Numbered from the stretch's first letter, positions 43,110 through 54,222 are shown. The stretch: 64,000 nucleotides of DNA from Serratia sarumanii (GCF_029962605.1 NZ_CP124750.1:4836001-4900000), one strand, 5' to 3'. The notes: a model not told the origin generated them from the sequence alone. Made by a program: numbers and translations.

Positions 43110-44654
43110 TCACCCCTGCAAAAAGAAGCGGAACGCCGGGTTGTCGGTTTCGTCGTGGCAATCGTAGCCCAGCGCCTGCAGGTGACGCTCGAATTCCGGC
43201 TCGCTTTGCGCCAGCTCGAAGGCCGCCAGCACCCGGCCGAAGTCGGTGCCGTGGCTGCGATAGTGGAACAGCGAAATGTTCCAGTGCGTGCCCAGCGTCT
43301 GCAGGAACTTCAGCAGCGCGCCCGGCGACTCCGGAAACTCAAAGCTGTACAGCCGTTCGCGCAGCGGCTTCGACGGACGCCCGCCCACCATGTAGCGCAC
43401 GTGCAGCTTGGCCATCTCGTCGTCCGACAGATCCACCACCTGATAACCGTCGGCGTTGAGTTCGTCGATGATCTCCCGCCGTTCGGCGTGGCCGCGCGTC
43501 AGACGCACGCCGACGAAAATGCAGGCGTTGTCGGCATCGGCGTAGCGGTAGTTGAATTCGGTCACCGAGCGGCCGCCCAGCAGTTGGCAGAACTTGAGGA
43601 AGCTGCCCTGCTGTTCCGGAATGGTTACCGCCAACAGCGCTTCGCGTTGTTCGCCCAGTTCGCAACGTTCGGAAACGTAGCGCAGCCCGTGGAAGTTGAG
43701 GTTGGCGCCGGACAGCACGTGCGCCAGACGCTCGCCCTGAATATTGTGCTGCTGCACGTACTTTTTCAGCCCCGCCAGCGCCAGCGCGCCGGAAGGTTCG
43801 GCAATGGCGCGCACGTCCTCGAACAGATCTTTGACCGCCGCGCAGATGGCGTCGCTGTCCACGGTGATCACGTCGTCCAGATACTCACGGCACAGGCGGA
43901 AGGTTTCGTCGCCGATGCGCTTCACCGCCACGCCTTCAGCGAACAGCCCGACGCGCGCCAGATCCACCGGATGGCCGGCATCCAGCGCCGCGCGCAGGCA
44001 GGCGGAGTCTTCCGCTTCGACGCCGATCACTTTGATCTGCGGCATCAGCTGCTTGATCAGCACCGCCACCCCGGCGGCCAGGCCGCCGCCGCCGACCGGC
44101 ACGAAGACCCGATCCAGATGCGCGTCTTGCTGCAGCAGCTCCATCGCCAGCGTGCCCTGCCCGGCGATCACCGTCGGATGATCGAACGGCGGCACGAAGG
44201 TCATGCCCTGCTGTTGGGAAAGCTCGATCGCCTTCGCCTTGGCCTCGTCGAAATTGGCACCGTGCAGCAACACTTCGCCGCCGAAACCGCGCACCGCATC
44301 CACCTTGATGTCCGCGGTGGACACCGGCATCACGATCAGCGTTTTGAGCCCCAGCCGTTTACCGGAGAAGGCGACGCCCTGCGCGTGGTTGCCGGCCGAA
44401 GCCGTTACGACGCCGCGCGCCTTCTGCTCTTCGTCCAGCCCGGCGATCATCGCATAGGCCCCGCGCAGCTTGAAGCTGTGCACCGGCTGGCGATCTTCGC
44501 GCTTCACCAAAATGGTGTTGCCGAGGCGCGAAGAGATTTTGCTCATGGCCTGCAACGGGGTGACCTGCGCCACCTCGTAGACCGGCGAGCGCAGTACCGC
44601 TCGCAGATATTCCGCGCCGCAGGGGGCGCTGGGTAGGGGTTGAGAGACCGCCAT
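43110..44654 (-). CDS. ilvA: threonine deaminase, biosynthetic
   Basis: PLP enzyme converting threonine to 2-oxobutanoate, the first step to isoleucine, 514 residues. The PLP lysine is K62 in PVHSFKLRGAYAM. The phosphate-binding loop VGGGGLAAGVA follows. Two C-terminal ACT-like regulatory domains (from about residue 325; the second is LYSFEFPESPGALLKFLQTLG) give isoleucine inhibition and valine activation. Last gene of ilvLGMEDA, 5 bp after ilvD. Confidence 0.98.
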   Translation of the reverse strand: MAVSQPLPSAPCGAEYLRAVLRSPVYEVAQVTPLQAMSKISSRLGNTILVKREDRQPVHSFKLRGAYAMIAGLDEEQKARGVVTASAGNHAQGVAFSGKRLGLKTLIVMPVSTADIKVDAVRGFGGEVLLHGANFDEAKAKAIELSQQQGMTFVPPFDHPTVIAGQGTLAMELLQQDAHLDRVFVPVGGGGLAAGVAVLIKQLMPQIKVIGVEAEDSACLRAALDAGHPVDLARVGLFAEGVAVKRIGDETFRLCREYLDDVITVDSDAICAAVKDLFEDVRAIAEPSGALALAGLKKYVQQHNIQGERLAHVLSGANLNFHGLRYVSERCELGEQREALLAVTIPEQQGSFLKFCQLLGGRSVTEFNYRYADADNACIFVGVRLTRGHAERREIIDELNADGYQVVDLSDDEMAKLHVRYMVGGRPSKPLRERLYSFEFPESPGALLKFLQTLGTHWNISLFHYRSHGTDFGRVLAAFELAQSEPEFERHLQALGYDCHDETDNPAFRFFLQG

Positions 44655-44659
44655 ACTGC

Positions 44660-46510
44660 TTATCCCCCCAGTTTGCTCTTGTCGCGCACCGCGCCTTTGT
44701 CGGCGCTGGTGGCCAGCGAGGCGTAAGCGCGCAGCGCGAAGGACACCTGACGTTCACGGTTTTTCGGCGTCCAGGCCGCGTCGCCGCGCGCCAGTTCCGC
44801 CTCATGCCGCGCCGCCAGCTCCTGCTCGCTGACATCCAGCTGGATGCCGCGATGCGGAATGTCGATCGCGATCATGTCGCCGTCCTGCACCAGGGCGATC
44901 AGGCCGCCGTTGGCCGCCTCCGGCGAGGCGTGGCCGATGGACAGCCCGGAGGTGCCGCCGGAGAAACGCCCGTCGGTGATCAGCGCACACGCCTTGCCCA
45001 GCCCCATCGATTTCAGATACGTGGTTGGGTAAAGCATTTCCTGCATGCCCGGCCCGCCTTTCGGCCCTTCGTAACGGATAACGACCACGTCGCCCGCCAC
45101 CACTTTGCCGCCGAGGATAGCTTCTACCGCATCATCCTGGCTTTCATACACTTTGGCAGGGCCGCGGAAGGTGAGGATTTCCTTGTCTACGCCGGCGGTT
45201 TTGACGATACAGCCGTTTTCCGCCAGGTTGCCATACAGCACCGCCAGCCCGCCGTCCTGACTGTAGGCGTGCTCACGGGTGCGGATGCAGCCCTCCTTGC
45301 GGTCGGTGTCCAGCGAATCCCAGCGGCAGTCCTGAGAGAATGCCTGCGTGGTGCGGATACCGGCCGGCCCGGCGGAGTACATTTTCTTGACGCTTTCGTC
45401 GCGGGTCAGCATCACGTCGTAGGCTTCCAGCGTCTGCGGCAGGGTCAGCCCCAGCACATTGTTCACCTCGCGGTTCAGCAAACCGGCGCGATCCAGCTCG
45501 CCGAGGATGCCGATTACGCCGCCGGCGCGGTGCACGTCTTCCATATGGTATTTCTGCGTGCTCGGCGCCACCTTGCACAGGTGCGGCACTTTGCGCGACA
45601 GGCGATCGATGTCTTCCATGGTGAAGTCCACCTCGCCTTCCTGCGCCGAAGCCAGCAGGTGCAGTACGGTGTTGGTCGAGCCACCCATGGCGATGTCCAG
45701 CGTCATGGCGTTCTCAAACGCCGCCTTGTTGGCGATATTGCGCGGCAGCGCGCTCTCGTCGTCCTGCTCGTAATAGCGTTTGGTCAGCTCGACGATGCGC
45801 TTGCCGGCGTTGAGGAACAGCGCTTTGCGATCGGCGTGGGTGGCCAGCAGCGAGCCGTTGCCCGGCTGCGACAGGCCCAGCGCTTCGGTCAGGCAGTTCA
45901 TCGAGTTAGCGGTGAACATGCCGGAGCAGGAGCCGCAGGTCGGGCAGGCGGAACGCTCGATCTGCTCGCTGTCGGCGTCGCTGACGTTCGGGTTAGCGCC
46001 CTGGATCATCGCATCCACCAGATCCAGCTTGATGATCTGGTTGGAGAGTTTGGTCTTGCCGGCTTCCATCGGGCCGCCGGAGACGAAGATCACCGGGATA
46101 TTCAGGCGCAACGCCGCCATCAGCATGCCCGGGGTGATCTTGTCGCAGTTGGAGATGCACACCATCGCGTCGGCGCAGTGGGCGTTCACCATGTATTCGA
46201 CCGAGTCGGCGATCAGCTCGCGCGACGGCAGGGAATAGAGCATGCCGCCGTGGCCCATGGCGATGCCGTCATCCACCGCGATGGTGTTGAACTCTTTGGC
46301 CACGCCGCCAGAAGCTTCGATCTGCTCGGCGACCAGTTTGCCCAGATCGCGCAGATGCACGTGGCCCGGCACGAACTGGGTAAAGGAGTTGACCACGGCG
46401 ATGATCGGCTTGCCGAAATCGGCGTCGGTCATCCCGGTCGCGCGCCACAATGCGCGGGCACCCGCCATATTGCGGCCGTGGGTGGTGGTGGCGGAACGGT
46501 ACTTAGGCAT
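44660..46510 (-). CDS. ilvD: dihydroxy-acid dehydratase
   Basis: Iron-sulfur dehydratase making 2-oxoisovalerate and 2-oxo-3-methylvalerate, 616 residues. Cluster cysteines lie in [12 protein letters not shown] and [19 protein letters not shown]. Start [19 protein letters not shown] matches the family. Fourth enzyme gene of the ilv operon, 76 bp after ilvE and 5 bp before ilvA. Confidence 0.98.
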   Translation of the reverse strand: MPKYRSATTTHGRNMAGARALWRATGMTDADFGKPIIAVVNSFTQFVPGHVHLRDLGKLVAEQIEASGGVAKEFNTIAVDDGIAMGHGGMLYSLPSRELIADSVEYMVNAHCADAMVCISNCDKITPGMLMAALRLNIPVIFVSGGPMEAGKTKLSNQIIKLDLVDAMIQGANPNVSDADSEQIERSACPTCGSCSGMFTANSMNCLTEALGLSQPGNGSLLATHADRKALFLNAGKRIVELTKRYYEQDDESALPRNIANKAAFENAMTLDIAMGGSTNTVLHLLASAQEGEVDFTMEDIDRLSRKVPHLCKVAPSTQKYHMEDVHRAGGVIGILGELDRAGLLNREVNNVLGLTLPQTLEAYDVMLTRDESVKKMYSAGPAGIRTTQAFSQDCRWDSLDTDRKEGCIRTREHAYSQDGGLAVLYGNLAENGCIVKTAGVDKEILTFRGPAKVYESQDDAVEAILGGKVVAGDVVVIRYEGPKGGPGMQEMLYPTTYLKSMGLGKACALITDGRFSGGTSGLSIGHASPEAANGGLIALVQDGDMIAIDIPHRGIQLDVSEQELAARHEAELARGDAAWTPKNRERQVSFALRAYASLATSADKGAVRDKSKLGG

Positions 46511-46586
46511 GCTCTTTTCACTCCAAATGTATTTATGACAGGCGGCGAACGAACCGCCTGGATATTCTTATCTGTCTGTCTTGTCG

Positions 46587-47513
46587 TTACGGATTTACCG
46601 GATCCAGCCAGCCGTATTTGTCTTCTGTCTTGCCGCTGAACAGGCCGAAGAACGCCTGTTGGATCTGTTTGGTCACCGGACCGCATTTGCCGATGCCGAC
46701 CTGAATGCCGTCCACGCTGCGTACCGGCGTGATTTCCGCCGCGGTGCCGGACATGAACACTTCGTCGGCCAGGTACAGCGATTCGCGCGACAGCACCTGC
46801 TCACGCACTTCGAAGCCCATGTCTTTCGCCAGCTTGATGATCGCGTCGCGGGTGATGCCCGGCAGCGCCGAAGAGGTGAACGGCGGGGTGTAAATCACAC
46901 CGTCTTTCACTTCAAACAGGTTCTCGCCCGCCCCTTCGGAAATGTAGCCGTGCACGTCGAGCGCGATGCCTTCCTGATAGCCGTGGCGACGCGCTTCGCT
47001 GCCCACCAGCAGGGAGGAAAGATAGTTACCGCCGGCCTTGGCCGCAGTGGGGATGGTGTTTGGTGCGACGCGGTGCCAGGAGGAGACCATCGCATCGATG
47101 CCTTGATCCAGCGCTTCTTCACCCAGATAAGCGCCCCAAGGAAACGCCGCGATAATCACGTCCGTTTTGTAACCGGCCGGCGGGTTGACGCCCATGCCGA
47201 CATCGCCGACGAACACCAGCGGGCGGATGTACGCGCTGACAAGGTTGTTCTTGCGCAGCGTGGCACGGCAGGCTTCCATCAGCTCGTCGACGCTTTGCGA
47301 AACCGGCATGCGGTAGATTTTCGCCGAGTCGTGCAGGCGCTGCATATGCTCGCGATGACGGAACACTACCGGCCCCAAGTGCGAGTCGTAGCAGCGCACC
47401 CCCTCAAATACCGACGTGCCGTAATGCAGCGCGTGCGACATCACGTGCACTTTGGCCTCGGCCCAGGGAACCATCTCACCATTGAACCAAATGTAATCGG
47501 CTTTCTTTGTCAT
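46587..47513 (-). CDS. ilvE: branched-chain amino acid aminotransferase
   Basis: Class IV PLP aminotransferase for the last step to valine, isoleucine and leucine, 308 residues. The PLP lysine is in PTAAKAGGNYLSSL. The class IV signature EGAGENLFEVKDGVIYTPP is present. Follows ilvM by 23 bp. Confidence 0.98.
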   Translation of the reverse strand: MTKKADYIWFNGEMVPWAEAKVHVMSHALHYGTSVFEGVRCYDSHLGPVVFRHREHMQRLHDSAKIYRMPVSQSVDELMEACRATLRKNNLVSAYIRPLVFVGDVGMGVNPPAGYKTDVIIAAFPWGAYLGEEALDQGIDAMVSSWHRVAPNTIPTAAKAGGNYLSSLLVGSEARRHGYQEGIALDVHGYISEGAGENLFEVKDGVIYTPPFTSSALPGITRDAIIKLAKDMGFEVREQVLSRESLYLADEVFMSGTAAEITPVRSVDGIQVGIGKCGPVTKQIQQAFFGLFSGKTEDKYGWLDPVNP

Positions 47514-47536
47514 TGTTATTTATCCTTCTCGGCGCC

Positions 47537-47794
47537 TCAGGCGCGTATTTGTTGTGATGTTGGCTGCTGGATCTCGACGCAGGAGACGTCCATCAGTTTG
47601 CTTAATTGAGATGACAACAGGGCAACCGGACGCGGGCTGGCAACGGTCAATTCGATATTGATGCTGTCGGCGTTGGCCGGGGAAACCATATTCATAGCAC
47701 AAACCTGAAAGCCGCGATGACGCACGACCCGCAATACGCGCTCTAACATTTCGGGGCGAAAACGCGCCTGGATCGAGAGTTGATGCTGCATCAT
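47537..47794 (-). CDS. ilvM: acetolactate synthase II small subunit
   Basis: An 85-residue ACT-domain regulatory subunit of acetohydroxyacid synthase II ([20 protein letters not shown], then GFQVCAMNM). Its start overlaps the ilvG stop by four bases, so it is translationally coupled and made in ratio with the catalytic subunit. Confidence 0.97.
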   Translation of the reverse strand: MMQHQLSIQARFRPEMLERVLRVVRHRGFQVCAMNMVSPANADSINIELTVASPRPVALLSSQLSKLMDVSCVEIQQPTSQQIRA

Positions 47795-49437
47795 GATATT
47801 TCCTCCAACATGGTTTCGTTGCCGGCGCCCGGCGGCACCAGCGGCCAGACGTTTTCGAGTTCGTCGATAGAGACCTGCAGCAGATAAGGGCCTTCGGTGT
47901 TGAACAGCGCCTCGAGCGCGCCCTCCACCTGATCCTTGCGGCTGATGCGCTGGCCGGGAATGCCGAAGGCGGCGGCCAGCATCAGGAAGTCGGGGTTATC
48001 GGACAGGTTGGTTTCACTGTAGCGGCCGTCGAAGAACAGCTGCTGCCATTGACGCACCATTCCGAGGCGCTGGTTGTCCAGCAGTACGATCTTCAGCGGC
48101 AGCTGTTTGCGCTTGATGGTGCCCAGTTCCTGCACGTTCATCATGAAGGAGCCGTCGCCCGAGACGCAGATCACCGTATCTTGCGGGCGCGCGATCTGGG
48201 CCCCTACCGCCGCCGGCACGCCGAACCCCATGGTGCCGAGGCCGCTGGAGGTGATGAAATTCTCCGGGCGTTCGAACGTCATGTGCTGCGCGCTCCACAT
48301 CTGGTGCTGGCCCACGTCGGTGGTCACTACGCTGTTGGCCGGCTTGCGGGCGGACAGCTGGCGCAAGAACAGCGGCGCGTAGATCGGCTGGCCGGGGTGA
48401 TCGTAGCGGCAGGCGTGGTCGGCTTTCAGCGCCGTCACCTGCTGCTGCCAGGGGGCGATGTTCAGCGGGCGCTGCAACGCCGGCAGCAACGCTTTCAGAT
48501 CGCCTTGCAGGGCCACATGCGCCTGGCGCAGCTTGCTCATTTCCGCCGGGTCGATATCCATGTGGATCACTTTGGCGTGCGGTGCGAAGGCGTTCAGTTT
48601 GCCGGTCACGCGGTCATCGAAACGCGCGCCGACGGCAATCAGCAGATCGCACTCCTGCACCGCCAGGTTGGCAGCCTTGGTGCCGTGCATGCCCAACATG
48701 CCGAGGTACAGCGGATCTTGCGCATCCGGCGCGCCCAGCCCCTTCAGGGTGGCGACGTTCGGCATGCGGGTCACGGCGATGAACTCGCGCAGCGCCGGCA
48801 CCGCCTGCGCCATGCCCACGCCGCCGCCGACGTACAGCATCGGTTTGTGCGCCTGCGCCAGCAGCTCGGCCGCCTCCGCCAACGCCGCCGCCGGGAATGC
48901 CGGCGCTTCATCGACCGGTATCAGATGCGGGTGCAAGTCGCCCTGCGCCAGCTGGATGTCTTTCGGGATATCGATCAGCACCGGGCCAGGACGGCCGCCG
49001 GCGGCGATGGCGAAGGCTTCCGCCATAATGCCCGGCAGCGCGTCCAGCGATTCCACCAGGAAGCTGTGTTTGGTGCAGGCCAAGGACAGGCCAAGAACAT
49101 CGATCTCCTGAAAGGCATCGGTGCCGATCAGCGCGGAACCCACCTGACCGGTGATGGCGACAACGGGAACGGAATCGAGCAGCGCATCAGCCAGGCCGGT
49201 GATCAGGTTGGTGGCGCCAGGGCCGGAAGTGGCGATGCAAACGCCGACTTTGCCGGTGGCGCGGGCGTAGCCGATGGCGGCCATCGCGGCGCCCTGTTCA
49301 TGGCGGCACAGCAGGTGTTCCACACCGCCGTCGTACAACGCATCGTACACCGGCATGATTGCCCCGCCCGGATAGCCGAATACGGTATCCACACCCTGCG
49401 CACGCAACGCTTGAACTACCCACTGAGCGCCATTCAT
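47791..49437 (-). CDS. ilvG: acetolactate synthase II large subunit (intact)
   Basis: ThDP-dependent catalytic subunit of acetohydroxyacid synthase II, 548 residues. The catalytic Glu lies in the N-terminal domain ([15 protein letters not shown]). The ThDP-binding motif is [15 protein letters not shown], followed by [15 protein letters not shown]. The frame is uninterrupted, unlike E. coli K-12, where ilvG carries a frameshift; the valine-resistant isozyme II should therefore be functional. Confidence 0.98.
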   Translation of the reverse strand: MNGAQWVVQALRAQGVDTVFGYPGGAIMPVYDALYDGGVEHLLCRHEQGAAMAAIGYARATGKVGVCIATSGPGATNLITGLADALLDSVPVVAITGQVGSALIGTDAFQEIDVLGLSLACTKHSFLVESLDALPGIMAEAFAIAAGGRPGPVLIDIPKDIQLAQGDLHPHLIPVDEAPAFPAAALAEAAELLAQAHKPMLYVGGGVGMAQAVPALREFIAVTRMPNVATLKGLGAPDAQDPLYLGMLGMHGTKAANLAVQECDLLIAVGARFDDRVTGKLNAFAPHAKVIHMDIDPAEMSKLRQAHVALQGDLKALLPALQRPLNIAPWQQQVTALKADHACRYDHPGQPIYAPLFLRQLSARKPANSVVTTDVGQHQMWSAQHMTFERPENFITSSGLGTMGFGVPAAVGAQIARPQDTVICVSGDGSFMMNVQELGTIKRKQLPLKIVLLDNQRLGMVRQWQQLFFDGRYSETNLSDNPDFLMLAAAFGIPGQRISRKDQVEGALEALFNTEGPYLLQVSIDELENVWPLVPPGAGNETMLEEIS

Positions 49438-49524
49438 AGTTATTTCCCCGCCTTACTTCGACAACCGCAGGATTTTGTTCTGTTTTTCATGCTCTGCCCC
49501 TTGCTCCACTTTTCTCTTGCCAAT

Positions 49525-49556
49525 AAAAAACCCCCGGACCTGACGGTGCGGGGGTT
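49525..49556 (-). terminator. ilv attenuator terminator
   Basis: Strong stem CCCCCG...CGGGGG (arms 49531-49536 and 49549-49554, extended inward by GACC/GGT), followed on the minus strand by six Ts. It lies between ilvL and ilvG. Confidence 0.9.
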
Positions 49557-49579
49557 CTCTTGCGATTCCGGCTTGTTTG

Positions 49580-49678
49580 CTAAGCCTTTCTTCGTCCAAG
49601 TGCAGCCCCGCACGGTGGGATAATAATCACCACCACGCTAATCACGACTAGGCTAATCACTTGGGCAAAGGCTTTCAT
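49580..49678 (-). CDS. ilvL: ilvGMEDA operon leader peptide
   Basis: A 32-codon leader just upstream of the attenuator. From residue 7 the peptide is VISLVVISVVVIII followed by PPCGAALGR, nearly the E. coli IlvL sequence; only the first residues and one near the end differ. The run of Ile, Val and Leu codons lets ribosome stalling during amino-acid shortage prevent terminator formation. Confidence 0.95.
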   Translation of the reverse strand: MKAFAQVISLVVISVVVIIIPPCGAALGRRKA

Positions 49679-49811
49679 AATGGGTTTGTTCACTGTGCTC
49701 ATTCAGAACTAATGCTTACAGAGGTACCATAGTCGCGCGCGGCATGACAACTCTTTTTTTGCGTTATTATTCGGCGCAATCTGGTCATACCTCACGCGAA
49801 TAGCCCGGATT

Positions 49812-51044
49812 TCACACGTTGGCGCGCACGCCCGGATTTTTCACCGCGTCTGTTATCGCCTTACCGCGCGTATCCTTGCCGAAGAACACCAACAGGGCGA
49901 TCGCCAGCGCCACCGTACCGGCGACGATCGCCATCGCCAGGCCGTAATTATGCCCATGATGTTCGGCGATGGTCGCCTGCAGCGTGGCGTTGACCGAAGC
50001 GATCAGGTTACCCAACTGGTACACGAACCCCGGCAGCACCGCGCGGGTGTTGGCCGGCACCAGCTCAGTCAGGTAGGTCGGCACCACGCCCCAGGCGCCC
50101 TGCACCATGAACTGCATCAGGAAAGCGCCGATCCCCAACATCAGCGAACCGCTGGAAAATGCCCACAGCGGGATCACCGGCAGCGCCAGCAGCGCGGCGA
50201 TGATGATCGCTTTTTTGCGGCCGATCTTTTCCGACAACGAACCGAAGAAAACGCCGCCGATAATTGACGCGATATTGTAGCTAATGGCGATGATACTGAC
50301 GGTTTTTGGATCGAAACCATGCTGAACTTTCAGAAACACCGGATACAGATCCTGCGTGCCGTGGGAGAAGAAATTGAACGCCGCCATCAGCAGCACCAGA
50401 TAGCAGCACAGCTTCCAGTGGCTCTTCAACGCCGGCAGCAAGGCAGAGCTTTCCTTGCGTTCACGCGCCGCCAGCCACACCGGCGACTCCTGCACGCAAT
50501 AATAAATAAACGGCAGCAGCAGGATCGGCGCCGCACCGATGACAAACATGCCGCGCCAGCCGACCGTTTCGAACAACAGGCCGTACACCACCGCCGCCAG
50601 CAGATAACCGAACGGATAGCCGGCCTGGAAAATGCCCGACATCAGGCCGCGCGAGCGGTCCGGTATGGTTTCCATCGCCAACGACGACGCCACGCCCCAG
50701 ATGCCGCCCATCGCAACGCCGTACAACACCCGCAACAGTAAGAAGACCGTCAGCGAGGGCGCGGCGGCGGAGAGCAGCTCAAACACCGAGAAGAAGACGA
50801 TATTCAGCATCAGGATCGGCTTGCGGCCATATTTTTCCGCCGCACGCCCGAAGATCAGCGCGCCAATCGGGCGCACCGCCAGCGTGAGCAGAATCGCCAA
50901 CGTCACCTGTTCCAGACCGACGTGAAAGGATTGCGCGATGTCACTGAGTAAGAATACCAGCACGAAAAAATCGAAAGCGTCGAGCGTCCAGCTTGAAAAG
51001 CTGGCGATTGCCGCGTTGCGTTGCAGCGGGGTCCAACCAAACAT
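49812..51044 (-). CDS. MFS transporter (sialate/lactate symporter-like)
   Basis: A 410-residue 12-TM carrier close to the SHS (sialate/carboxylate:H+ symporter) branch of the major facilitator superfamily. Landmarks: FSSWTLDAFDFFVLVFLL at the N-terminus, the loop motif GRAAEKYGRKPIL, GGIWGVASSLAMETIP in the middle, and the second-half motif GSLSEKIGRKKAI. An AGGG lies upstream of the ATG. It has no catabolic neighbour; substrate may be a monocarboxylate or sialic acid but cannot be settled. Confidence 0.85.
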   Translation of the reverse strand: MFGWTPLQRNAAIASFSSWTLDAFDFFVLVFLLSDIAQSFHVGLEQVTLAILLTLAVRPIGALIFGRAAEKYGRKPILMLNIVFFSVFELLSAAAPSLTVFLLLRVLYGVAMGGIWGVASSLAMETIPDRSRGLMSGIFQAGYPFGYLLAAVVYGLLFETVGWRGMFVIGAAPILLLPFIYYCVQESPVWLAARERKESSALLPALKSHWKLCCYLVLLMAAFNFFSHGTQDLYPVFLKVQHGFDPKTVSIIAISYNIASIIGGVFFGSLSEKIGRKKAIIIAALLALPVIPLWAFSSGSLMLGIGAFLMQFMVQGAWGVVPTYLTELVPANTRAVLPGFVYQLGNLIASVNATLQATIAEHHGHNYGLAMAIVAGTVALAIALLVFFGKDTRGKAITDAVKNPGVRANV

Positions 51045-51385
51045 AGTGTTATCCCTACCGTAGAGTACGAAGTCAGGAGGTTTAGCGGCTGCCGGGCAGA
51101 ATGCGGCGGCGGTCGGGGTTTGTTAAATACGTGATTTTTCTTTTAATCAATTGTTAAATACACCCGTTAACCCTATGATTGCAATGCGTATGGACCGCTA
51201 ATGTGTTGCAGCCTTCAGCGAATTGTTAATGGGTATTGCCGCAGGTTGCGAGGCGGCTCGCACAACCTCATTTATTTCGATGAAAATCAGCGATTACTCT
51301 GCTAAATACATCGAAAAACCACCAATAACGCCGCGCAATACCCAGATGAATCACGCATCATGTCGCCCTCAGCAAGGAGAGCGAT
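51045..51385. other. 341-bp divergent intergenic region
   Basis: AT-rich promoter area between the MFS gene and comM. A 61-codon open frame here has no ribosome-binding site or coding character. AAGGAG directly precedes comM. Nothing else was recognised. Confidence 0.5.
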
Positions 51386-52909
51386 ATGTCACTGGCGGTA
51401 ATCTATAGCCGCGCCATCATCGGCGTTCAGGCCCCTTCCGTGACGGTGGAGGTGCATATCAGCAATGGCCTGCCCGGCCTGACGCTGGTCGGCCTGCCGG
51501 AAACCACGGTAAAAGAGGCGCGCGATCGGGTGCGCAGCGCCCTGATCAATAACGGTTTCACCTTTCCCGCCCGGCGCATCACCGTCAATTTGGCACCCGC
51601 CGATCTGCCGAAAGAAGGCGGGCGTTACGATCTGCCGATAGCGCTGGCGATCCTCGCCGCCTCCGAGCAATTGCCCCTCGCACCGTTGGCGCGCTACGAG
51701 TTTCTTGGCGAGCTCGCGCTGTCCGGCTCACTGCGCGCGGTCAGGGGCGCGATCCCGGCGGCGCTGGCGGCGGCTGATGCCGGGCGGCAACTGATCCTCT
51801 CAACGGACAACGCCGCCGAAGTCGGCCTGATCGCGCAGTCGCACTCCCATACCGCGCGGCACCTGCTGGAAGTCTGCGCTTTTCTGCTCGGCCAGGGCGA
51901 ACTGCCGGTGGCGGCCACGCCCCCCGCTGTGGACAACGCGTGCGAAAACGCCGACCTGCGCGATATCATCGGCCAGGAGCAGGCCAAGCGGGCACTGGAG
52001 ATCGCCGCCGCCGGCGGGCATAACCTATTGCTGATTGGGCCGCCGGGCACCGGTAAAACCATGCTGGCCAGCCGCCTCACGGGCCTACTGCCACCGCTCA
52101 CGGAGCCTGAGGCGCTGGAAAGTCTAGCGGTCGCCAGCTTGCAGCATCACATTCCCGCTGCCCTACCATGGCGCCAGAGGCCGTTTCGCGCACCGCACCA
52201 CAGCGCCTCGATGGCGGCATTGGTCGGCGGCGGCTCACTGCCGCGACCGGGCGAGATCTCGATGGCGCATAACGGCGTGCTGTTTCTGGATGAACTGCCG
52301 GAATTCGAGCGTAAGGTACTGGATGCGCTGCGTGAGCCGTTGGAATCCGGCGAGATCGTGATTTCACGCGCCAACGCCAAGGTCTGTTTCCCCGCCAGAG
52401 TGCAGCTGATCGCGGCAATGAACCCCAGCCCGACGGGGCACTATCAGGGGTTGCACAATCGCGCCTCACCGCAGAAGGTGTTGCGCTATCTGGCCCGGCT
52501 GTCAGGGCCTTTTCTCGACCGTTTCGATCTGTCTATCGAAGTGCCGCTGTTGCCGCCGGGAACACTCAGTCATCGGAAAACACACGGAGAAAGCAGCGAA
52601 CAAGTGCGGAAAAGAGTGCTGCTGGCACGCGCCCGGCAACTTGAACGCGCCGGTAAAGTCAACGCGCTGCTGAGCAACCGCGAAGTGGAACGGGATTGCG
52701 TTCTGCAGTCGGCAGACGCCGAGTTTTTGGAGGCGACATTAAACGCGCTGGGGTTATCGGTTCGCGCCTGGCAGCGCATCTTGAAAGTGGCGCGCACGCT
52801 GGCGGATTTGGCGGGAGATGCTGAGCTCGACAGGCGCCACCTCAGCGAAGCACTGGGCTATCGCAGCATGGACCGCCTGCTGTTACAACTGCATCGTAGT
52901 CTGGAATGA
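51386..52909 (+). CDS. comM: ComM (YifB) AAA+ helicase-like protein
   Basis: A 507-residue Mg-chelatase-like AAA+ ATPase. The N-terminal ChlI-type domain includes IVKEARDRVRSAL-like sequence (TTVKEARDRVRSALINNGF). The Walker A is LLIGPPGTGKTMLASRL (about residues 214-230) and the Walker B region is NGVLFLDELPEF. The family promotes branch migration during integration of transforming DNA. The position next to ilv and opposite maoP matches E. coli yifB. A bidirectional hairpin follows. Confidence 0.95.
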   Translation: MSLAVIYSRAIIGVQAPSVTVEVHISNGLPGLTLVGLPETTVKEARDRVRSALINNGFTFPARRITVNLAPADLPKEGGRYDLPIALAILAASEQLPLAPLARYEFLGELALSGSLRAVRGAIPAALAAADAGRQLILSTDNAAEVGLIAQSHSHTARHLLEVCAFLLGQGELPVAATPPAVDNACENADLRDIIGQEQAKRALEIAAAGGHNLLLIGPPGTGKTMLASRLTGLLPPLTEPEALESLAVASLQHHIPAALPWRQRPFRAPHHSASMAALVGGGSLPRPGEISMAHNGVLFLDELPEFERKVLDALREPLESGEIVISRANAKVCFPARVQLIAAMNPSPTGHYQGLHNRASPQKVLRYLARLSGPFLDRFDLSIEVPLLPPGTLSHRKTHGESSEQVRKRVLLARARQLERAGKVNALLSNREVERDCVLQSADAEFLEATLNALGLSVRAWQRILKVARTLADLAGDAELDRRHLSEALGYRSMDRLLLQLHRSLE

Positions 52910-52911
52910 AA

Positions 52912-52931
52912 ATGGGGCCCGCAGGCCCCAT
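52912..52931. terminator. bidirectional terminator comM/maoP
   Basis: Perfect 8-bp stem ATGGGGCC/GGCCCCAT with a 4-base loop between the convergent genes. T-rich on the minus side; weaker on plus. Confidence 0.65.
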
Positions 52932-52936
52932 CGTCT

Positions 52937-53275
52937 TTAGTCTTCGCTGTCGCTGTAATCTTCTACTGCGTCAGCCTGCGGTTTACCGCCGGACAGAGTA
53001 TGGAATTTCTTCGGGCGACGTGTGCGCGCCAGATATTTAGCCCATACTTTTTCCTGTTCGGTAGCCGCTTCGCGCTCACCGCGGCACACTGCGACGAACA
53101 GTTGTTCTTCTTCAGTGGCCGGCTGGCGTTTGCCCGAGTCCAGCTCGTTAAACGCGTAGCCGAAGCGCTCTAGCAATTGCGCCTCTTTAATGGTGAAATC
53201 GCCGTGACGGGAGAACCCGCGAGGGTAATGTTTATTATCAAAAAAACGATTGGTCGTGGTGAAGCTATCCGCCAT
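52937..53275 (-). CDS. maoP: macrodomain Ori protein MaoP
   Basis: A 112-residue protein that with the maoS site organises the Ori macrodomain in E. coli. Start [20 protein letters not shown] and the acidic C-terminus match YifE/MaoP. The frame is open to 53359, but only the ATG at 53275 gives the family length. It is divergent from hdfR, as in E. coli. Confidence 0.94.
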   Translation of the reverse strand: MADSFTTTNRFFDNKHYPRGFSRHGDFTIKEAQLLERFGYAFNELDSGKRQPATEEEQLFVAVCRGEREAATEQEKVWAKYLARTRRPKKFHTLSGGKPQADAVEDYSDSED

Positions 53276-53394
53276 CTGACACGCTCCTAATTCTCTTATG
53301 GCCGTGCTGTTTATGGCGCGGAGTATTAGATAGGCTTGACAGCGTGTAAAACAAAACATTTAAATCTTAACGACAAATTTTTTTGGAGATAGGT

Positions 53395-54222
53395 GTGGAT
53401 ACCGAATTACTGAAAACCTTTTTGGAGGTCAGTAGAACGCGTCACTTTGGCAGAGCCGCAGAATCTTTGTACTTAACGCAGTCCGCGGTCAGTTTCCGCA
53501 TCCGTCAGTTAGAAAACCAGCTGGGCGCCAATTTATTTACCCGTCATCGCAATAATATCCGCCTGACGCCTGCTGGCGAGCGGCTTCTGCCCTATGCCGA
53601 GAGCCTGATGAACACCTGGCAGCTGGCGAAAAAGGAGGTCGTGCGTTCGCTGCAACACACCGAGTTGTCGATCGGCGCTACCGCTTCGCTGTGGGAAGCC
53701 TATCTGACCCCTTGGCTACAGGCGCTCTATCAACAACGCGAAGCGCTGCAGCTAGAAGCCAGGGTGGCATTAAGGCACTCTTTGGTAAAACAACTGCATG
53801 AAAGGCAGCTCGATTTACTGATCACCACTGAACCGCCTAAGATGGATGAATTGGCCAGCCAGCAACTGAGCAATTTCTCATTACGCCTGTTCTCATCCGC
53901 GCATCGTGACAAACAGGCCCCCATGCCCTACATCAAGCTGGAATGGGGAGCCGACTTCCACCAACAGGAAAGCCGCATACTGGAAGGTGATAACGTGCCG
54001 GTGCTTACTACCACCTCCGCTCACCTGACGCGTCAGCTGTTGGAAACCACGGGTGGATGTGCTTTCCTGCCCAGCCAGTGGGAAAAAGAGTATCCACAGT
54101 TGGTGGCCGCCACCGAGATCCCGCCGATTATCCGCCCACTGTATGCCGTCTGGTTGCAAAACAGCGATCAACAGCCTTTGATTCGGCAATTACTTAAAAT
54201 ACCTATAAATACCGCAGCCTAA
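53395..54222 (+). CDS. hdfR: LysR-type regulator HdfR
   Basis: Transcription factor that represses flhDC in E. coli, 275 residues. The N-terminal HTH is [20 protein letters not shown], then [19 protein letters not shown]. The start is GTG at 53395, six bases after GGAG; a TTG at 53383 is also in frame but would place the Shine-Dalgarno inside the gene. Linked to maoP as in E. coli. It lies between the ilv block and the rrn operon. Confidence 0.93.
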   Translation: MDTELLKTFLEVSRTRHFGRAAESLYLTQSAVSFRIRQLENQLGANLFTRHRNNIRLTPAGERLLPYAESLMNTWQLAKKEVVRSLQHTELSIGATASLWEAYLTPWLQALYQQREALQLEARVALRHSLVKQLHERQLDLLITTEPPKMDELASQQLSNFSLRLFSSAHRDKQAPMPYIKLEWGADFHQQESRILEGDNVPVLTTTSAHLTRQLLETTGGCAFLPSQWEKEYPQLVAATEIPPIIRPLYAVWLQNSDQQPLIRQLLKIPINTAA

